From: Tetradesmus obliquus | Taxonomy: Eukaryota > Chlorophyta > Chlorophyceae > Sphaeropleales > Scenedesmaceae | Assembly: GCA_030272155.1 (NCBI GenBank) | Contig: CP126193.1 | Location: forward strand, 5,952,001 to 6,016,000 | Length of the DNA stretch: 64,000 bases | Direction: 5' to 3' | Shown here: in pieces, positions 46,401-57,754 of the stretch | How positions within the stretch are numbered: position 1 is the first letter of the stretch | Layout: every line of letters starts with the position of its first letter | Notes under the pieces: generated by a model | The model's input: the letters and a program-made list of their open reading frames with translations, nothing else | Told to the model about the DNA's origin: nothing | The model's database searches: none | Position numbers and translations under genes: made by a program

Positions 46401-47529
46401 CAGACCAGCGGCAGCAGCAGCAGCCGTGGCCACACAGTTCAGGATGCATCAGCAGCACACTTTTGGTATTTCTGGCTGCACATGTAGCAAGTGAGCCGAC
46501 GCACAACAAACTACAACAGGGGCTGCCTACAAATATCAGAGCCCTCACCACCTTGAGCATGCGCCGGCAGTGCTGTAGACAATGACCTGTGATGATTTCA
46601 TTGTATACGACTTTGGCCTGATTAGGCCTTTTATAAAAGACTTGCTAGTTTACTTTGGCGTGTGTGTGAAGCAACCAAAGTTTCGTGCTTAGGTAGGTTT
46701 ACCCCAATCAGGTTGTTCATTTGCAAGTTGCGTGTTGCCCACCTGACTGCTCCGTCTGCTGCATCAATGCTGCTGCAAGTATGCCGACACTGCCCGCGCC
46801 GCCGCTGCTGCTGCTGCTGCCGCCGCTGTTGGTGGTGTTGCTGCTGGTGTCAACGATCCCCAAGGCGATCACATCCAGGCAATGGCGGCTGTGGCTGCAC
46901 AGCGCTGCTAGCGTGCATGTGCTTCTGCTGCCTGACGCCAGCTGCTCTTGATCAATGAGCTCCGGCTGCTGCAGCACCCATGCCAGCAGGGTGCCTGCAC
47001 TACGCACAGCATGATTGCGCAGCACTGCCCCAAGCACCTGCAGAACAATTCATGCAATTTAAGCAAACACCATTCCACCTGCAGGTATCCAGTGGCCAGC
47101 ATCGTGACACATGCCTGCAGCAGCGCAAGCAACATTGGTGGCACCACCTGCAGATCACAACGTGATAGTTGCATCATCTGGTCCTGCTGTATGCTGGCAC
47201 GCTTACTGCCAGCTGGCATGAGTGGGCGAAGTGCTTGTGCTTGTAGGTCTGCACATCTCCTGTACATATCTGTTGAACTACATGCGCTGCTGCTCCTGGC
47301 GCACCTGGCGATGGTGATGAGATGCGTGCTGTCCACCACGCTGCAGCACTGCTGTCAGCCGCTGCAATGCAGCAACGCAACTTCGCAGAGTGTCCTGCTG
47401 CTCTGCTGTCTGGACAGCAGGTGGTGGGTGCAGCAGGAGCTGCACAACGCTGGGGCTGCTGACCAGGGTGGTCAGCTGGCGCGCTGCGTCCTCTGCTTGC
47501 TGCTGCAATGGCTGCTGAGTTGGTGGCAT
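43405..47529 (-). CDS. MYND-finger protein, copy B
   Basis: Exons 47305-47529, 47079-47186, 46743-47037, 45080-46384 and 43405-44741 close in phase to 1,089 aa. It is collinear with copy A exon by exon, starting MPPTQQPLQQQAED. Blocks such as GDWRLFLGVLDLL, LLPIPAFHQNQEMLQLLPGG and LSPAAVRLVLELQLLAAGQ are shared. The MYND finger is complete: CNNLSC, then CGKCRCRYCSEACQQGDWKRH and HKAACK with the last Cys present. A Gly/Ser repeat encoded by (CCGCTG)n precedes the last third. The donor of exon 4 is weak (GTTGCT). TATAAAAAA on the minus strand at 47552-47560 lies only about 22 bases before the start codon. Role unknown; MYND fingers are protein-interaction modules. Confidence 0.78.
44252..44323 (-). 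repeat. (CCGCTG)n coding hexamer repeat
   Basis: Ten or so tandem GCCGCT/CCGCTG hexamers encode a Gly-Ser run in MYND copy B. Copy A has only a short (GCC)n(GCT)n stretch in its place, so the repeat expanded after duplication. Confidence 0.85.
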
Positions 47530-47843
47530 GGCTGTTACACTACCTGTTAGTTTTTTTATACTTGCTAAGCAGTGTCGCAGTCACACGGAAGATCCAGAAC
47601 GACAGCGCAGAGCTTCTGGGTTCCTGCGAGCAATGAAGACTGGGAGTGTCTGCTGATGTGGATCCTGCTGCAGAGCCTCAGGCTTTGGTTGCCAGCCGGC
47701 TGTACGTGTTTCAAACAAGACCTTGCGATCGCGCTGAACAACAGGCGACAACGGCAGGTGTGGCTGGGGCCGAGTGCTCCAGCTCTGGCTGTTCGCGCGT
47801 GTGACCAGCTGCTGCAGCTCTGAAACCGTGCAGCTACGTATCA

Positions 47844-48047
47844 ATGGCGGACGCTGTCCTGCAACTGAGAGACCTGCAGATCCGTCTGTTACAGATCTGT
47901 CAGAAACACAAAGACCTCAAGCATGTTGGGGGCGAGCTGCCACCCACGCGGGCGGATCCTTCGGTACGCCCTCCCGCCTTTGCGAAATGCGGCGTTTGCA
48001 CCTCGGACAAGCGGCTACAGCTGCAACGCAACCTAACCTTTCTTTGA
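47844..48047 (+). CDS. short hypothetical frame
   Basis: A 67-codon frame starting MADAVLQLRDLQIRLLQICQ and containing CGVCTSDKR. I do not recognise it. The homologous stretch beside copy A (about 42310-42445) is rearranged and has no equivalent frame, so it is either a recent small gene, a first exon, or chance. Confidence 0.2.
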   Translation: MADAVLQLRDLQIRLLQICQKHKDLKHVGGELPPTRADPSVRPPAFAKCGVCTSDKRLQLQRNLTFL

Positions 48048-48073
48048 CAAAATCAATAGGTTGACAGGCTCAG

Positions 48074-48121
48074 CCTGTCAAGTCGTCAAGTCTTCAAGTC
48101 CTCAAGTCGTCAAGTCGTCAA
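48074..48121. repeat. TCAAGTCG/T tandem repeat
   Basis: Five units of about nine bases (TCAAGTCGT, TCAAGTCTT, TCAAGTCCT, TCAAGTCGT, TCAAGTCGT) lie just past the end of MYND-flank homology. This matches the position of the unrelated TTGCCAA repeat beside copy A. Confidence 0.85.
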
Positions 48122-48339
48122 GCTGACATTGCCATGAATGATTCGCTGCAGCCCTCACCCTGCCAGAAGTTCTAGCGGCATTGTTACAGCCTCCGCATCA
48201 TGCTCAGATTTCCTCATTCTCATTCGGTAGGGTCAACACAGTGCATAGCTGTGAACAGATTTTTAAAAGACACCTCCCGCCGTATGCATGCAACCTGGAC
48301 GCTTGGCATTCATACTCATCAGTGCAAGCAAGCAAGAGC

Positions 48340-48415
48340 TTGTGTGGCCACATACAGCAGCAGCCAGGCCCTGTTCTCCGCCTTGCGCCGCAGCAGGCCC
48401 AGCGGCACAGGACAT
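48340..48415 (-). pseudogene. second fragment of the RCK channel's last exon
   Basis: GTTCTCCGCCTTGCGCCG and CAGCAGGCCCAGCGGCAC, with flanks, repeat 48581-48645 of the true last exon almost exactly. It is a short local copy lying beyond the stop. Confidence 0.8.
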
Positions 48416-48516
48416 TAGTTGCCGCGGCAACCAAGACAGCGCCCAAACACTTAACCAAAAGACGGAGCCTTGGCCACTACATGCAGCGCATCAAGCTTTC
48501 ACCAGCAGCTGCAGCA

Positions 48517-51500
48517 TCACTGCGGCCGGATCATAAACACAGCATCTGTCATCTGCAGCACTGCATCAGGGTCGGGGTGCGTGGCAACATACGGCAGCCG
48601 CCACGCCCGGTTCTCCGCCTTGCGCCGCAGCAGGCCCAGCGGCACATGCCTCTTGTGAGGCTGCGGTGCTTGCAGGAAATGTGCTACCAGCTCCTTGTAG
48701 GTGCAGCCGACTAAGTGGGGCGGCACGGGCAGCTGCAGCAGCATGGCCCCGCCTGGGCGGCCGTCATCGCCTGGTATGTGGTATGAAATGAGTAACAGCA
48801 GCAGCAGCAGCAGATGCGTCTTGGTGAAGAATGAAGCTTGCTAGCAGCACCCAATGTCATACAGACACATGCGGTTGAGCTGTCATCTGCTGCCAAACGC
48901 CTGCAACAACGCAGCCTAGCCACACACCTGCCAGCTCGGATGCAACATCAGCAGTGCCCGACGGGCGCGCTAAGCGCGCAAGCTCAGTCAGCAGCATGAG
49001 AATCAAGATTACCACCAGCATGATGAAAAAATCACACAAGAAATGCAGCCACCCTTTCACCTGCCAACTCTGTGAGCAGCTCCAGCAGGCTGCGCCGCTT
49101 GAAGAAGCCCTGGCAGGTGAAGGTGTCCAGCAGTGCGGGCACCATCACGCGCCCCGCGGCATAGTAGCTGTTCAGCTGCATTGCAGCAGAGACACAGCAC
49201 GGACGAGTATGCAACACCAAGTGAGTTTAAAAGAGGCGCGGGCGCCATCACACACCCTGCGACGTGATAGCTTGAGCTGCAGCAGCAGAGCCAAGAGTGC
49301 AAAGACAACAGGGGACAGCTGCCAGCAACAACAGCAGCAGCACACATTGTGCGCGTCTTTCAGGCGCTTCACACAGCCAGACCAACCGCTGGAGCATTCC
49401 TCGCCAGACATAGCTTTGATCTTCACCCCGTGCTGCCGAAGGATGGCAGTAGGCTCAGCTACCTGGGGAGTAGCTAAGCTGCACATGCAACGAGTGGTAC
49501 ACGCTGTTGTCCACTGGCCACCCTCAACCTACTGCCATCCTTCAGCAGCACGAATGGGTGATGCACGTATGCATTTGAACTCGGCCGAATAGATTCATGT
49601 TCTACATATTCTAGCATAAACGATCCGCACCTGCCACTCGGTGAGCCCCTCAGCCCTGCCCGCCTCCTCAATCTCCTTGCGGTGGCGCCAGCTGCTACGC
49701 GGCAGCTTGCTGTGCGGCGGCGGCAACTGCTGCTGCTGCTGCTGCTGCTGATAGTATTGCGGTGAACCACTCCTGCTGCTGCTGCCATCGCTTGGGCTGT
49801 TGCTCCTGCTGCTGCTAGGAGAGGCGCCTGTACTGTAATCGCCAGCCCTGCTGCTGAAGCTGCTGCTGTTCCTTCGCCGCTGCCGTCCGCTAGCCTTGCT
49901 GCTGCTGCTGCCCAGTAGCCCTTTCACTGCTGCCATCACCCCGGCCCCAAACCCTGAACCCTGCCCCGCAGGGTCGTCATAACTGCCGTGGCTGTGGGGT
50001 GCGCTGTGGCCATGCAGCAACAGCCCTGGCTGCAGGAATCGAATCGAAGAGGTGAACCCTAGCTCAACGACAGTGTGCAGGGTGTCTGGCAGCAGCACCT
50101 CACCCACGCCGTAACAGGAGCTGAGTGCATCTGCATCTGCAAGTACGGCCGTCCTGCTGGTGCTGTTGTAGTCAGCTGGCTCTCGGCTGGTAGGGTCCTG
50201 CAAGCAGGAAAGGAGACACATTATTTTATTGATTGTTTGATTTTGAGAGGCACTTTGTTGCTGAGGACGTCACATAGGCAGCAAGAGAGGCACAAAGGCT
50301 GTGACAACCGGTGACAGGGCACAAGCAAGTTGTTGAGGCCTGGAGCTGTGCGCAGCACACCTCAAACGACCAATACCCTATGGACTGCTGTGCCTGCATG
50401 CTCTGCCCAATCGGAGCGCCAGGAGCCTTAGGGCGGAGGGCTTTGGACCAGCGTTGCTTGGAGGTGCGCAGTCGTGCTTTTACCATGCTTAGAACCACAA
50501 TTTACAGTGTTGCTGCATGGTTCTGCAGTCTGCAGACACCTGCTACTCCTGCAAATTGCGCAGCATCCACACGAAGTGAACCGTCAGGCCGCAGCCTGCA
50601 TGCATGGCACTGCAGTATCACTGTCTGCACAGTAGCAGGACATGCTTTTGCACATGCATCCTCATCTCTTTTGGAAGAGCGCCTCACCCCGTACACGCCA
50701 GACACTGCCTGCGCTGACAAATGTGTGGGCCGTTCTGAGGGGCCCAGGTGCACCAGCGACCTGAAACAAGGCAGCAACAGGCAGCAGCATGCCATCTTTC
50801 AGCAGCATGCCATCATTCAGCAGTGAGATGCCGCAGCAGTAGAAACCAGTGGAGTGGATGGCTGACGAGGAGCTGTGCGCCATGCTAACCTGCCGCACAC
50901 AAACATGCTTTGTATCCGCACCTGCAGGACAAACACGGCCTCCTGCAAGATGTACACTAATGAGGAGCTGTGCGCCCTGCTAACCTGCCGCACACAAACA
51001 TGCTTTGTATTCGCACCTGCAGGACAAACACGGCCTCCTGCAAGATGTACACTAATGAGGAGCTGTGCGCCCTGCTGACCTGCCGTACACAACATCCTGG
51101 TTTTTGCGCTGCAGGAGCAACACAGCCTCCTGCAAGATGTACACAGCCACAGCTATACGCCACTGTCATCCTGCTGCAGGCTCACCTGGCATTCTCAGCA
51201 CAAGCTGCTGCCAGTGCAGCAGACTCTGAGCTCTTGCCGCGCACAAAGTAGGTCGGCCCCAGCGCAGCAATCGCCTCAAAAACTTCACGGGGAGGAAGCT
51301 CAGTGTGAAGTAACACCAGCGGCACCGGTGACACTGCGGGTGACGCCAGAGAGTGTAACTGCTGCGCAAACTGCAGGAAGCTGCTGGCACAGCCAGCCAT
51401 GATGATGTGGCCCCGCAGGTGCTTGGGCGGTAGGCTGGGGTACAGATCTGGCACATGAGGCTGCTGCTGCTGCTGCTGCTGTTGCTGGTGCATGTAACCG

Positions 51501-51637
51501 TTGCCAAAGCTGCTGCTGCTGGCTGTGGCTGGGGCAGAGTCTGGCAGCCCTGTTGCCTGCTGCTCCTCAAAATGGGTTGATGAAGTAGGGCAACTGCTGC
51601 TGGCCTGCACGCTGCTGCCAGCTGCAGCTTCAACAAG

Positions 51638-51674
<37 letters not shown>

Positions 51675-52557
51675 ATAACCTCGCTGCTAGGCTTCCCTGC
51701 ACCATCACTTCCTGCCGACTGAGAGACGTCCTGGCTTTCCTCCTCTATGGTCTGCAGCATCTCATACCCAGGCAGCTGCCCTTCACTGCGCCGCTGCTCA
51801 CGCCGCTGCTGCCGCTGCCGCTGCAGCAGCGCAGCCTCCAGCAGCTCACTGTCAGTGCACACCTCTGTCTCGTCCATGCTGTCAGACTCAAAGGCACCTG
51901 ACCAGCTGGCGAGACAGGGGTTCATGCTTGCAAGCCCAGCATCTGACATGTCAGATCCGTCATAATATTCTCCAGCTGCTGCTGCAGCAGCAGGGCCGCT
52001 ACCAAAATGGTCGATGCTGCTGCTGCTGTGGCTGAAGCTGCGGCTGCCAGGCTGGCTGATGACATCTTTTGCAATGTTTTGCAGCCAGGAGGTTTGCGCT
52101 GCAGCGGCAGCAGCAGCAGCAGCAGCAGCTGCTGCTGAGGATGCAGCAGATGCTGGCAGGCTGCTGCCAGATGCAGAAACACCCTGCTGCTGCTGCTGCT
52201 GCTGCTGCTGTTGGTAAGTGAAAGGACTAGGTTGCTGAAGCTCTGCGCGTTGTGATGTTGCTTGCTGCCCTTGTAAAGTTGACTGCTGCTGCCGCTGCTG
52301 CTGTGGCTGCTGCCAGCCGCCCTGCACTGCTGCATTAATGCGCACACGGGGCCGCTCAGATGGAGCAGCAGCAGCAGCGCAGCGCTCCAGCTCTTCTGTC
52401 AACAAGCCTGGCACGCGCACTGTCACCCCTTGACTGCCTGCCGCTGTACGCTGCACGCTTGCCTGCCACAGCTGCCGCTGCCAATGGCGTTGCTGCTGCA
52501 CGGCATCATCCTGCTGCTGCTGTTGCTGCAGGCCAGCATGGTCCTGCGGCGTCAGCA

Positions 52558-52607
<50 letters not shown>

Positions 52608-55600
52608 GTCAACAAGGCGGCTGCATGGAGCTCCTCCTGCTGTGGTTGTTGCTGCTGCTGCTGCCATGCAGGAGAGCCACTGTGCACATCAGCTGCACTG
52701 TGGGGCAGAGCAACAGCAGCAGCAGCAGCAGCTGCTGTCTCCGCTGCTGCAAGCGCCTGGCTCTGCTCCAGCCCCTCTCCTGCTGCCCCTGCTTCTGCCA
52801 CTTGCTGTGTGGTGGCGAGCACCACCAGCTGCTGCCCTTGCTTGATGACGGCACTGCCAGGGTTCAGCACAAGCCGCTGGCTCTTGCCCTGTGGAGCAAT
52901 GCAGCACAGTACAGCACAGGTCAGTGCAATATCAAGTAACAAGAAAGCAAGATGCAGGTGACGGGTTGAGCACAAGCTGTTGGCTCATGCCCTGCGGTGA
53001 ACTGAAGCAGCGCTCAGCACAGGTCAGCACGGCGATGTGAAACAGCATCGCAAGACACGGTCAGCTATGGAGCTGCTGTATAGCCAGTACAGCCAGGTGC
53101 GCCAGCCAAAGATCAGGTACCCATGTGTCCTGCTGTTGCCAAGCCCACTCCCATGCAGCAGCAGCGGAAGGTGTCACAGGAGTGCCGAGTGCGCCACCCA
53201 GAGCAACATGTGCATCACAACATCACGTCACACAATCGCCAGCGCACACACCTGCATCACTCCCACCAGCAACGCGCCAGTCGCCGCATACACCTGCTCC
53301 GCAGCGTTGCTGAACCGCAGTCCTGCAAGCGGCGGCCCTGCAGGGCAGAAGAACAGCTCGCAGTGTGCTCCATCCGCATACTCGCGCAGCCAGCGCCTTC
53401 CCGCCATTGTTGCTGCTCCATCAGCAGATGCCGCACTGCCATCTCTGCTGCTCAATGATAACGACTGCAGGGACTGAGCGAGCGCCTCAACACCACCCCA
53501 CACAGGGTGTGCAGTTGCTGCTGCAGCAGCAGCTCTGGCACTTGCAGGAGGGCGACTGCCAGCCGCGGCATCATCTCTGCTAGCCAACGGGCTCGCGCTG
53601 CGGCTGTTACTGCTGCTGCGCCTGTTATTGTTGCTGCTGCTGTGCCTGGGCCCTCCTGCAAAGCCTGCGTTGGGCCCGCTGCTGCGCAGCAGGTTTGCCA
53701 GTAGTGTAGATGCACCGGGCACGAAAGCATCCAGGGCCAGCAGCCGCATGCGGGTGCCTTCTATGGAGCTGATGACGTCTTGATGGGGGTCCAGGAAAGG
53801 AGCGATGACGCCGACTGACGAGCGGCGGAGGACCTGCGTGCAGTGTGAATGTGTGTGTGCAGCAGCATTGAACAGGGACAGATGCAGCGATGAGGGCATC
53901 AGGCGATGGAGACAGAGGAAGCTGCTGGATGTCCTTCGCACTGTCGGTTAGTTGCCTCAACCTGCTGCGCTGCACTACGAATAACTTGGCAAGGTTAGCA
54001 GCTTCAGGCGCCTGCACAGCTATCCCAAACCTCTTCACTCCTACCGAAGCCAGGAAGCTTGCAGGATTGTGCAAGCGCAGCTATCATACAAATGAGAAGC
54101 AGATTCTGCGGCGGTCAAACATCTGAGGTTGACCAAGTCACATGTCCCACCTGCACAAACAGCGGCACGCGCTTCACTGCGCTCTTGATTGCCCACACTC
54201 TGAACTGCACATCTGTATCTTCTGCTGCTGCATTGCTGCTGAAGCGGTCTGCCAGCACTATCGCGCCCACACTGCCTGCCAGTGCTGCTCTGTGCAGCAG
54301 GTCTCGCTCAGAAAAGGCGCTGCCTTCTACCAGCGTGAGGTGTGTCTCATGCAGCTCCTGCAAGCACAAACAGAATGGTGGTGCATGACGTGTGTAAATG
54401 CTCAAAACATGCAACGGTGAAAGACGCGCAAACCCTTTTCTGGAAACCTCTCAGGCTTGGCCTGGTAAGCTGCGCCACAGAGCCAGCCTTTGCAGCATTT
54501 CAAGCCTGCAGCTGCACTACACATTTCATCATCCTGCTGTTGTCAAGAATCTGCATTGCTCTGCATAACAGTGTGCTGCATGGCAATTCAATAACAGTAT
54601 CCCCACCTGCAGAGCCAGGAATTCCACCGAGGGCTTGTTGCACAGGCACACCAGCTGCAGCGAGTTGCGCCCACGCTGCCCTGCAGCTGCTGGCAGCGAC
54701 CGCACCTGCACGGCACCACCAGGGCAGGTGATTCAACCACAAACCCAAGCAGAGATGTGACAAACACACGCAGCAGCTACACACAAAGGAACGGCGATGC
54801 ATCAGTGGACATCTGCAGCTCTTCCTGCAAGCATCGAGCCGCCACTTCAACGTGATCATCCACGTCACGTCAGCTGTGAACATCCACGTGGAGCTTCTCG
54901 TGCAGTTGCAGCCTGTTACATGCGCACGTGCACCAGCAGCACTCAAAACTCAGCATCGTAGCATGCACAAGGCTGTCCTGCAAGCCGTACCTGTACCAGG
55001 AAGTTCCTGCAGGAAGTCGTTGAAGTTGTCATGTTGCTGATATGGATGCATGGCTGAAGCTGCTGCTGCAGCATGGCACCACATGCTTACAGCATGATGC
55101 ACCTGCATGCATAAACATGAATCACACCTGCACCAGGAAGTCCTGCAGGAAGTCGTTGAAGCCTCTCACATCACTCAGCCGGCCACTCAGCACCACATAT
55201 GAGCCCTTGCAGCCCGGCGCATCGCCCTGCAGGCAACAGCAGCAGCATGCAGCAGTCGCCAAGGCATGGTTCGAAGGCAGCTCTGGCACCATGCTGGGCA
55301 TGTTATGGACATGCTGGCGGTGATCGCAGCGCCGTGCTGAGAAACGGGAACACTAGAAAAACGCTGTTACAGCTGCTCACCGGCGGGTGTCCGACCATGA
55401 GGCGTCGCTCGTTGAGCCTGCTGTAGAGCTGGCTGGCCCTCACAGGGATGAGCACCACACCAACCAGCATCATCACCAGCACCACCAGCCGGCCTGCAGC
55501 AGCAGAAGCACAAAGCAGGCATGTGTAACAACAGCTGGTGATGCTACCAGCCTCACGTGCGATTGCTGCTGGCTGAAAGTGCTAAGAAGCCACGCCAGCA

Positions 55601-57754
55601 GCTGCAACGCTGCAACAAGTATGATTGTATGTGTGCAGGAAGAAGCAGTAGCGCAGGCCATGGACGAGGTTGCGCATATGTGCAACCGGTTCGCGCACTG
55701 CACACCAGAGAGCATGCGGCGCGCTTTTCCTGCAGTGCACCTGGCCCTCAGGTGTACATACAGTTGCAGCACTCACCCATGCTGCTCTTGACCACCACGT
55801 CCCCGTAGCCCACAGTGGTCAGCGTGCTCGCCACAAAGTACAGCGCGTCGTGCCACACCCACTTCTCCATAACTGCCACGCAGCTGGCAGATGTAAACAT
55901 CCACGCCACCACACTCGCCACCAGCCACACCAGCGGCACATTCAGCGAGCCTGATATGAGTGCCCCTTTGTTGGACTTCATAGTGGAGAGGTTGCCGGAC
56001 AGCAGGGACAGCCGCAGCAGGCGCAGCGCCCTACAGGACAGCAGTGATACACAACTTCAGTGCAGGTTGCTGCATGCCTGTGTGTCTGAACATCAAACCC
56101 TGGACAAGCAACACTATATATTCATAGGTTGCGCAGCCAGGAAAGCCACCAGCCAAGCAGCAGAGTAGTCTTTTCAGTAAGCCATGATGTGATATACACA
56201 GAGATGACTTGTGTTGCCCTGGTAAAAGCCTGGTCAAAGCCTGGTCAAAGCCTGGTCAAAGCCCGGTCAAAGCCTGCTACTCGCCTGAACACCCTGAACC
56301 AGCGCAGGTCCAGCCCCCAGGGCGCCACCAGCCCCAGCTGCGGCAGTACCGCACCCAGCAGCGAGGGCGCAAATGACAGCAGGTCGATGAGCGCCAGCGG
56401 GTGCAGCACTGCCAGCAGTGGGTGGCTGCTGGTGACCTGCAGCAGCAAAGCATGGGCAGCGCGAAGGTGACCTTTGACGTCAAGGGCGCGGGTGACTGAT
56501 GGCAGCTGCTGAGAGTGCTGTTATTCTTTTCCGTTGCTCGCAGGGTAGCGCTGCTGCTACCAGCAGCTGCTCAGTCTGTTGAGTAGCTTGCGCTGAGCTC
56601 TGCCCAGCTGGAGACACAAGGCCAACAAGTCCTCATCACATGACACGAGAACCTAGCTCATGCAAGGGCCAAGCGCCTCACCATGATCCTGTGTGTGTAG
56701 TCTGCCGCAAACACCATGCACAGCAGCAGGTCGCACCACCAGCGGCCGCCCCCTGGCACCACTGGGCTGTACGTGCTGCAGGATGAGCAACAGGAGGACA
56801 GCAGCACCCACTGCTCAGCAACTGTGCAGCCTCGATACATGCTGCTTGGCAGTTGACAATGTACTGGCAGGAGGTCACGCCAGCAGTCGTGCAGAGTTGC
56901 AGGTGTGAACACCAACGCTGCTGGCAGCTGTCCCAGCCTGTCTCTGCAAGTGCAGCAGAACACTGGTGCTGGCCAGTGCCCTGCTGTACTGGCCAGTGAC
57001 AGTGCTCTGCTGCACTGGCGCTGCTTAGCATAGCAAATCACACTGCTGGCTGTAGGTGTGATACGCTGCAGTATGCACAGCTCACACATAAGTGTGCAGA
57101 ACTCCAGGCACTGCTGCGGGCGCTGCTGCTGGCACTGCCCTGCATTGCACACCACACCTCACCTCCAGCATGCATACTCTGTGATGCAGCGCACAGGCCA
57201 TAAACCCATGTGCCAAAACTTCAGTACGCAGCAACAGCAGCCCCTCACCTCCAGATGTACAACAGGATGAACAGCAGGCAGGCCCCCAGCTGCACCCCCT
57301 CCAGCAGCAGCCTTGACTCAGGCTCAGCAAGCCTGGCAGCAAGCCGCGACACACGCCGCACCTGCGCAGCACACAGCGCTGCTGCTGCATCTAGTAGTGC
57401 CAGCAGCGCTGCTGCCAGGCTGCTGGCGCCAGTGACCAGCAGCGGAGGATGTGTTGGGAGGTCCTGCTGCTGGGGGCCAGTAGCAGTGGTGTTGCTGCTA
57501 CTGGCGCTTGCTGCTGCTGGGCCTTGCTGCCATTCTGATGGCTGCCTGTGGTGAGGGTGCCTGCCATTGCCGCTGTCATCGCTGCTGCTGGTTGGCCAGT
57601 TGCCTGCTGCTGCAGAAGGTGCAGCAGGTACCTTTCCGCGCCTTGGAACTCTGCTGCAGCATGCTGCAGCTGGCCTGCAGCTGCTGCTGGGTGGCCTTGA
57701 GGCACGCAGCGCCTTCAATGCTGGGCCTGACGCCACCTGCAACAATACAAGCAT
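48517..57754 (-). CDS. BK/Slo-like potassium channel with two RCK domains
   Basis: Fourteen exons: 57249-57754, 56682-56775, 56285-56436, 55777-56030, 55381-55493, 55128-55226, 54607-54705, 54151-54357, 53252-53833, 51186-52888, 50922-50942, 49631-50197, 49061-49175 and 48517-48770, near 1,585 aa. Six membrane segments are readable: S1 LGACLLFILLYIW, S4 FRALRLLRLSLLSG, pore TTVGYGDVV, S6 VLVMMLVGVVLIP. RCK1 follows (GSYVVLSGRLSD, LTLVEGSAFSERDLLH, FVPGASTLLANLL, GAHCELFF), a Gln/Ser-rich linker, then RCK2 (GHIIMAGCASSFLQFAQQ, VVELGFTSSIRFLQ, AAGRVMVPALLDTF) and a C-terminal LPYVATHPDPDAVLQ. This order is that of Ca2+/voltage-gated Slo channels. One intron uses a GC donor (56284). Joining the 21-nt exon to the exon before it is off by one base in my model. 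An alternative first exon (MQQTA, 57941-57955) also fits. Confidence 0.88.
50867..51150 (-). repeat. three tandem 95-bp copies of a 21-nt microexon
   Basis: Units start at 50867, 50962 and 51057. Each contains TTGCAG, then 21 bases coding EAVFVLQ (third copy EAVLLLQ), then what should be a donor. Copies 50922-50942 and 51017-51037 have GTGCGG/GTGCGA donors. In the copy at 51109-51129 the donor GT is CG, so it is dead. EAVFVLQ joined to the next exon (DPTS) matches the core strand of RCK2. Confidence 0.88.
52556..52610 (-). repeat. CTG/CAG run coding poly-Gln in the channel linker
   Basis: About 17 uninterrupted CAG codons on the minus strand form the longest Gln run in the linker between RCK1 and RCK2. 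Shorter runs lie at 51461-51484 and 52185-52211. Confidence 0.9.
52955..53030 (-). repeat. copy of channel exon 10 acceptor edge
   Basis: GGGTTGAGCACAAGC through CAGCACAGGTCAGC repeats 52859-52925, the start of the exon beginning GKSQRLVLNPG and its acceptor region, about 100 bases upstream with several substitutions. Confidence 0.7.
54985..55032 (-). repeat. copy of channel exon 6 donor edge
   Basis: ACCAGGAAGTTCCTGCAGGAAGTCGTTGAAG repeats the donor end of 55128-55226 (FNDFLQDFLV). The copy has one extra T, which breaks the frame. Confidence 0.75.
56222..56275 (-). repeat. intronic 11-base repeat next to a GC donor
   Basis: About five units of AAAGCCTGGTC occur in tandem within the intron, starting about ten bases beyond the GC donor at 56283-56284. 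Confidence 0.85.

Larger units (their letters stand above)
47530..48516. other. flank of MYND copy B and 3' flank of the channel gene
   Basis: Contains the upstream region of MYND copy B, a short + strand frame at 47844, a 9-base repeat at 48074-48121 and a second channel-exon fragment at 48340-48415. Minus-strand TGTAA at 48184-48188 is a possible poly(A) signal for the channel gene. Confidence 0.45.

Noticed and set aside
48517..48770. CASTOR/POLLUX-type plastid or nuclear ion channel
   Set aside because: The C-terminus alone fits either, but the GYGD filter, S4 segment and two RCK blocks upstream match Slo/BK better.
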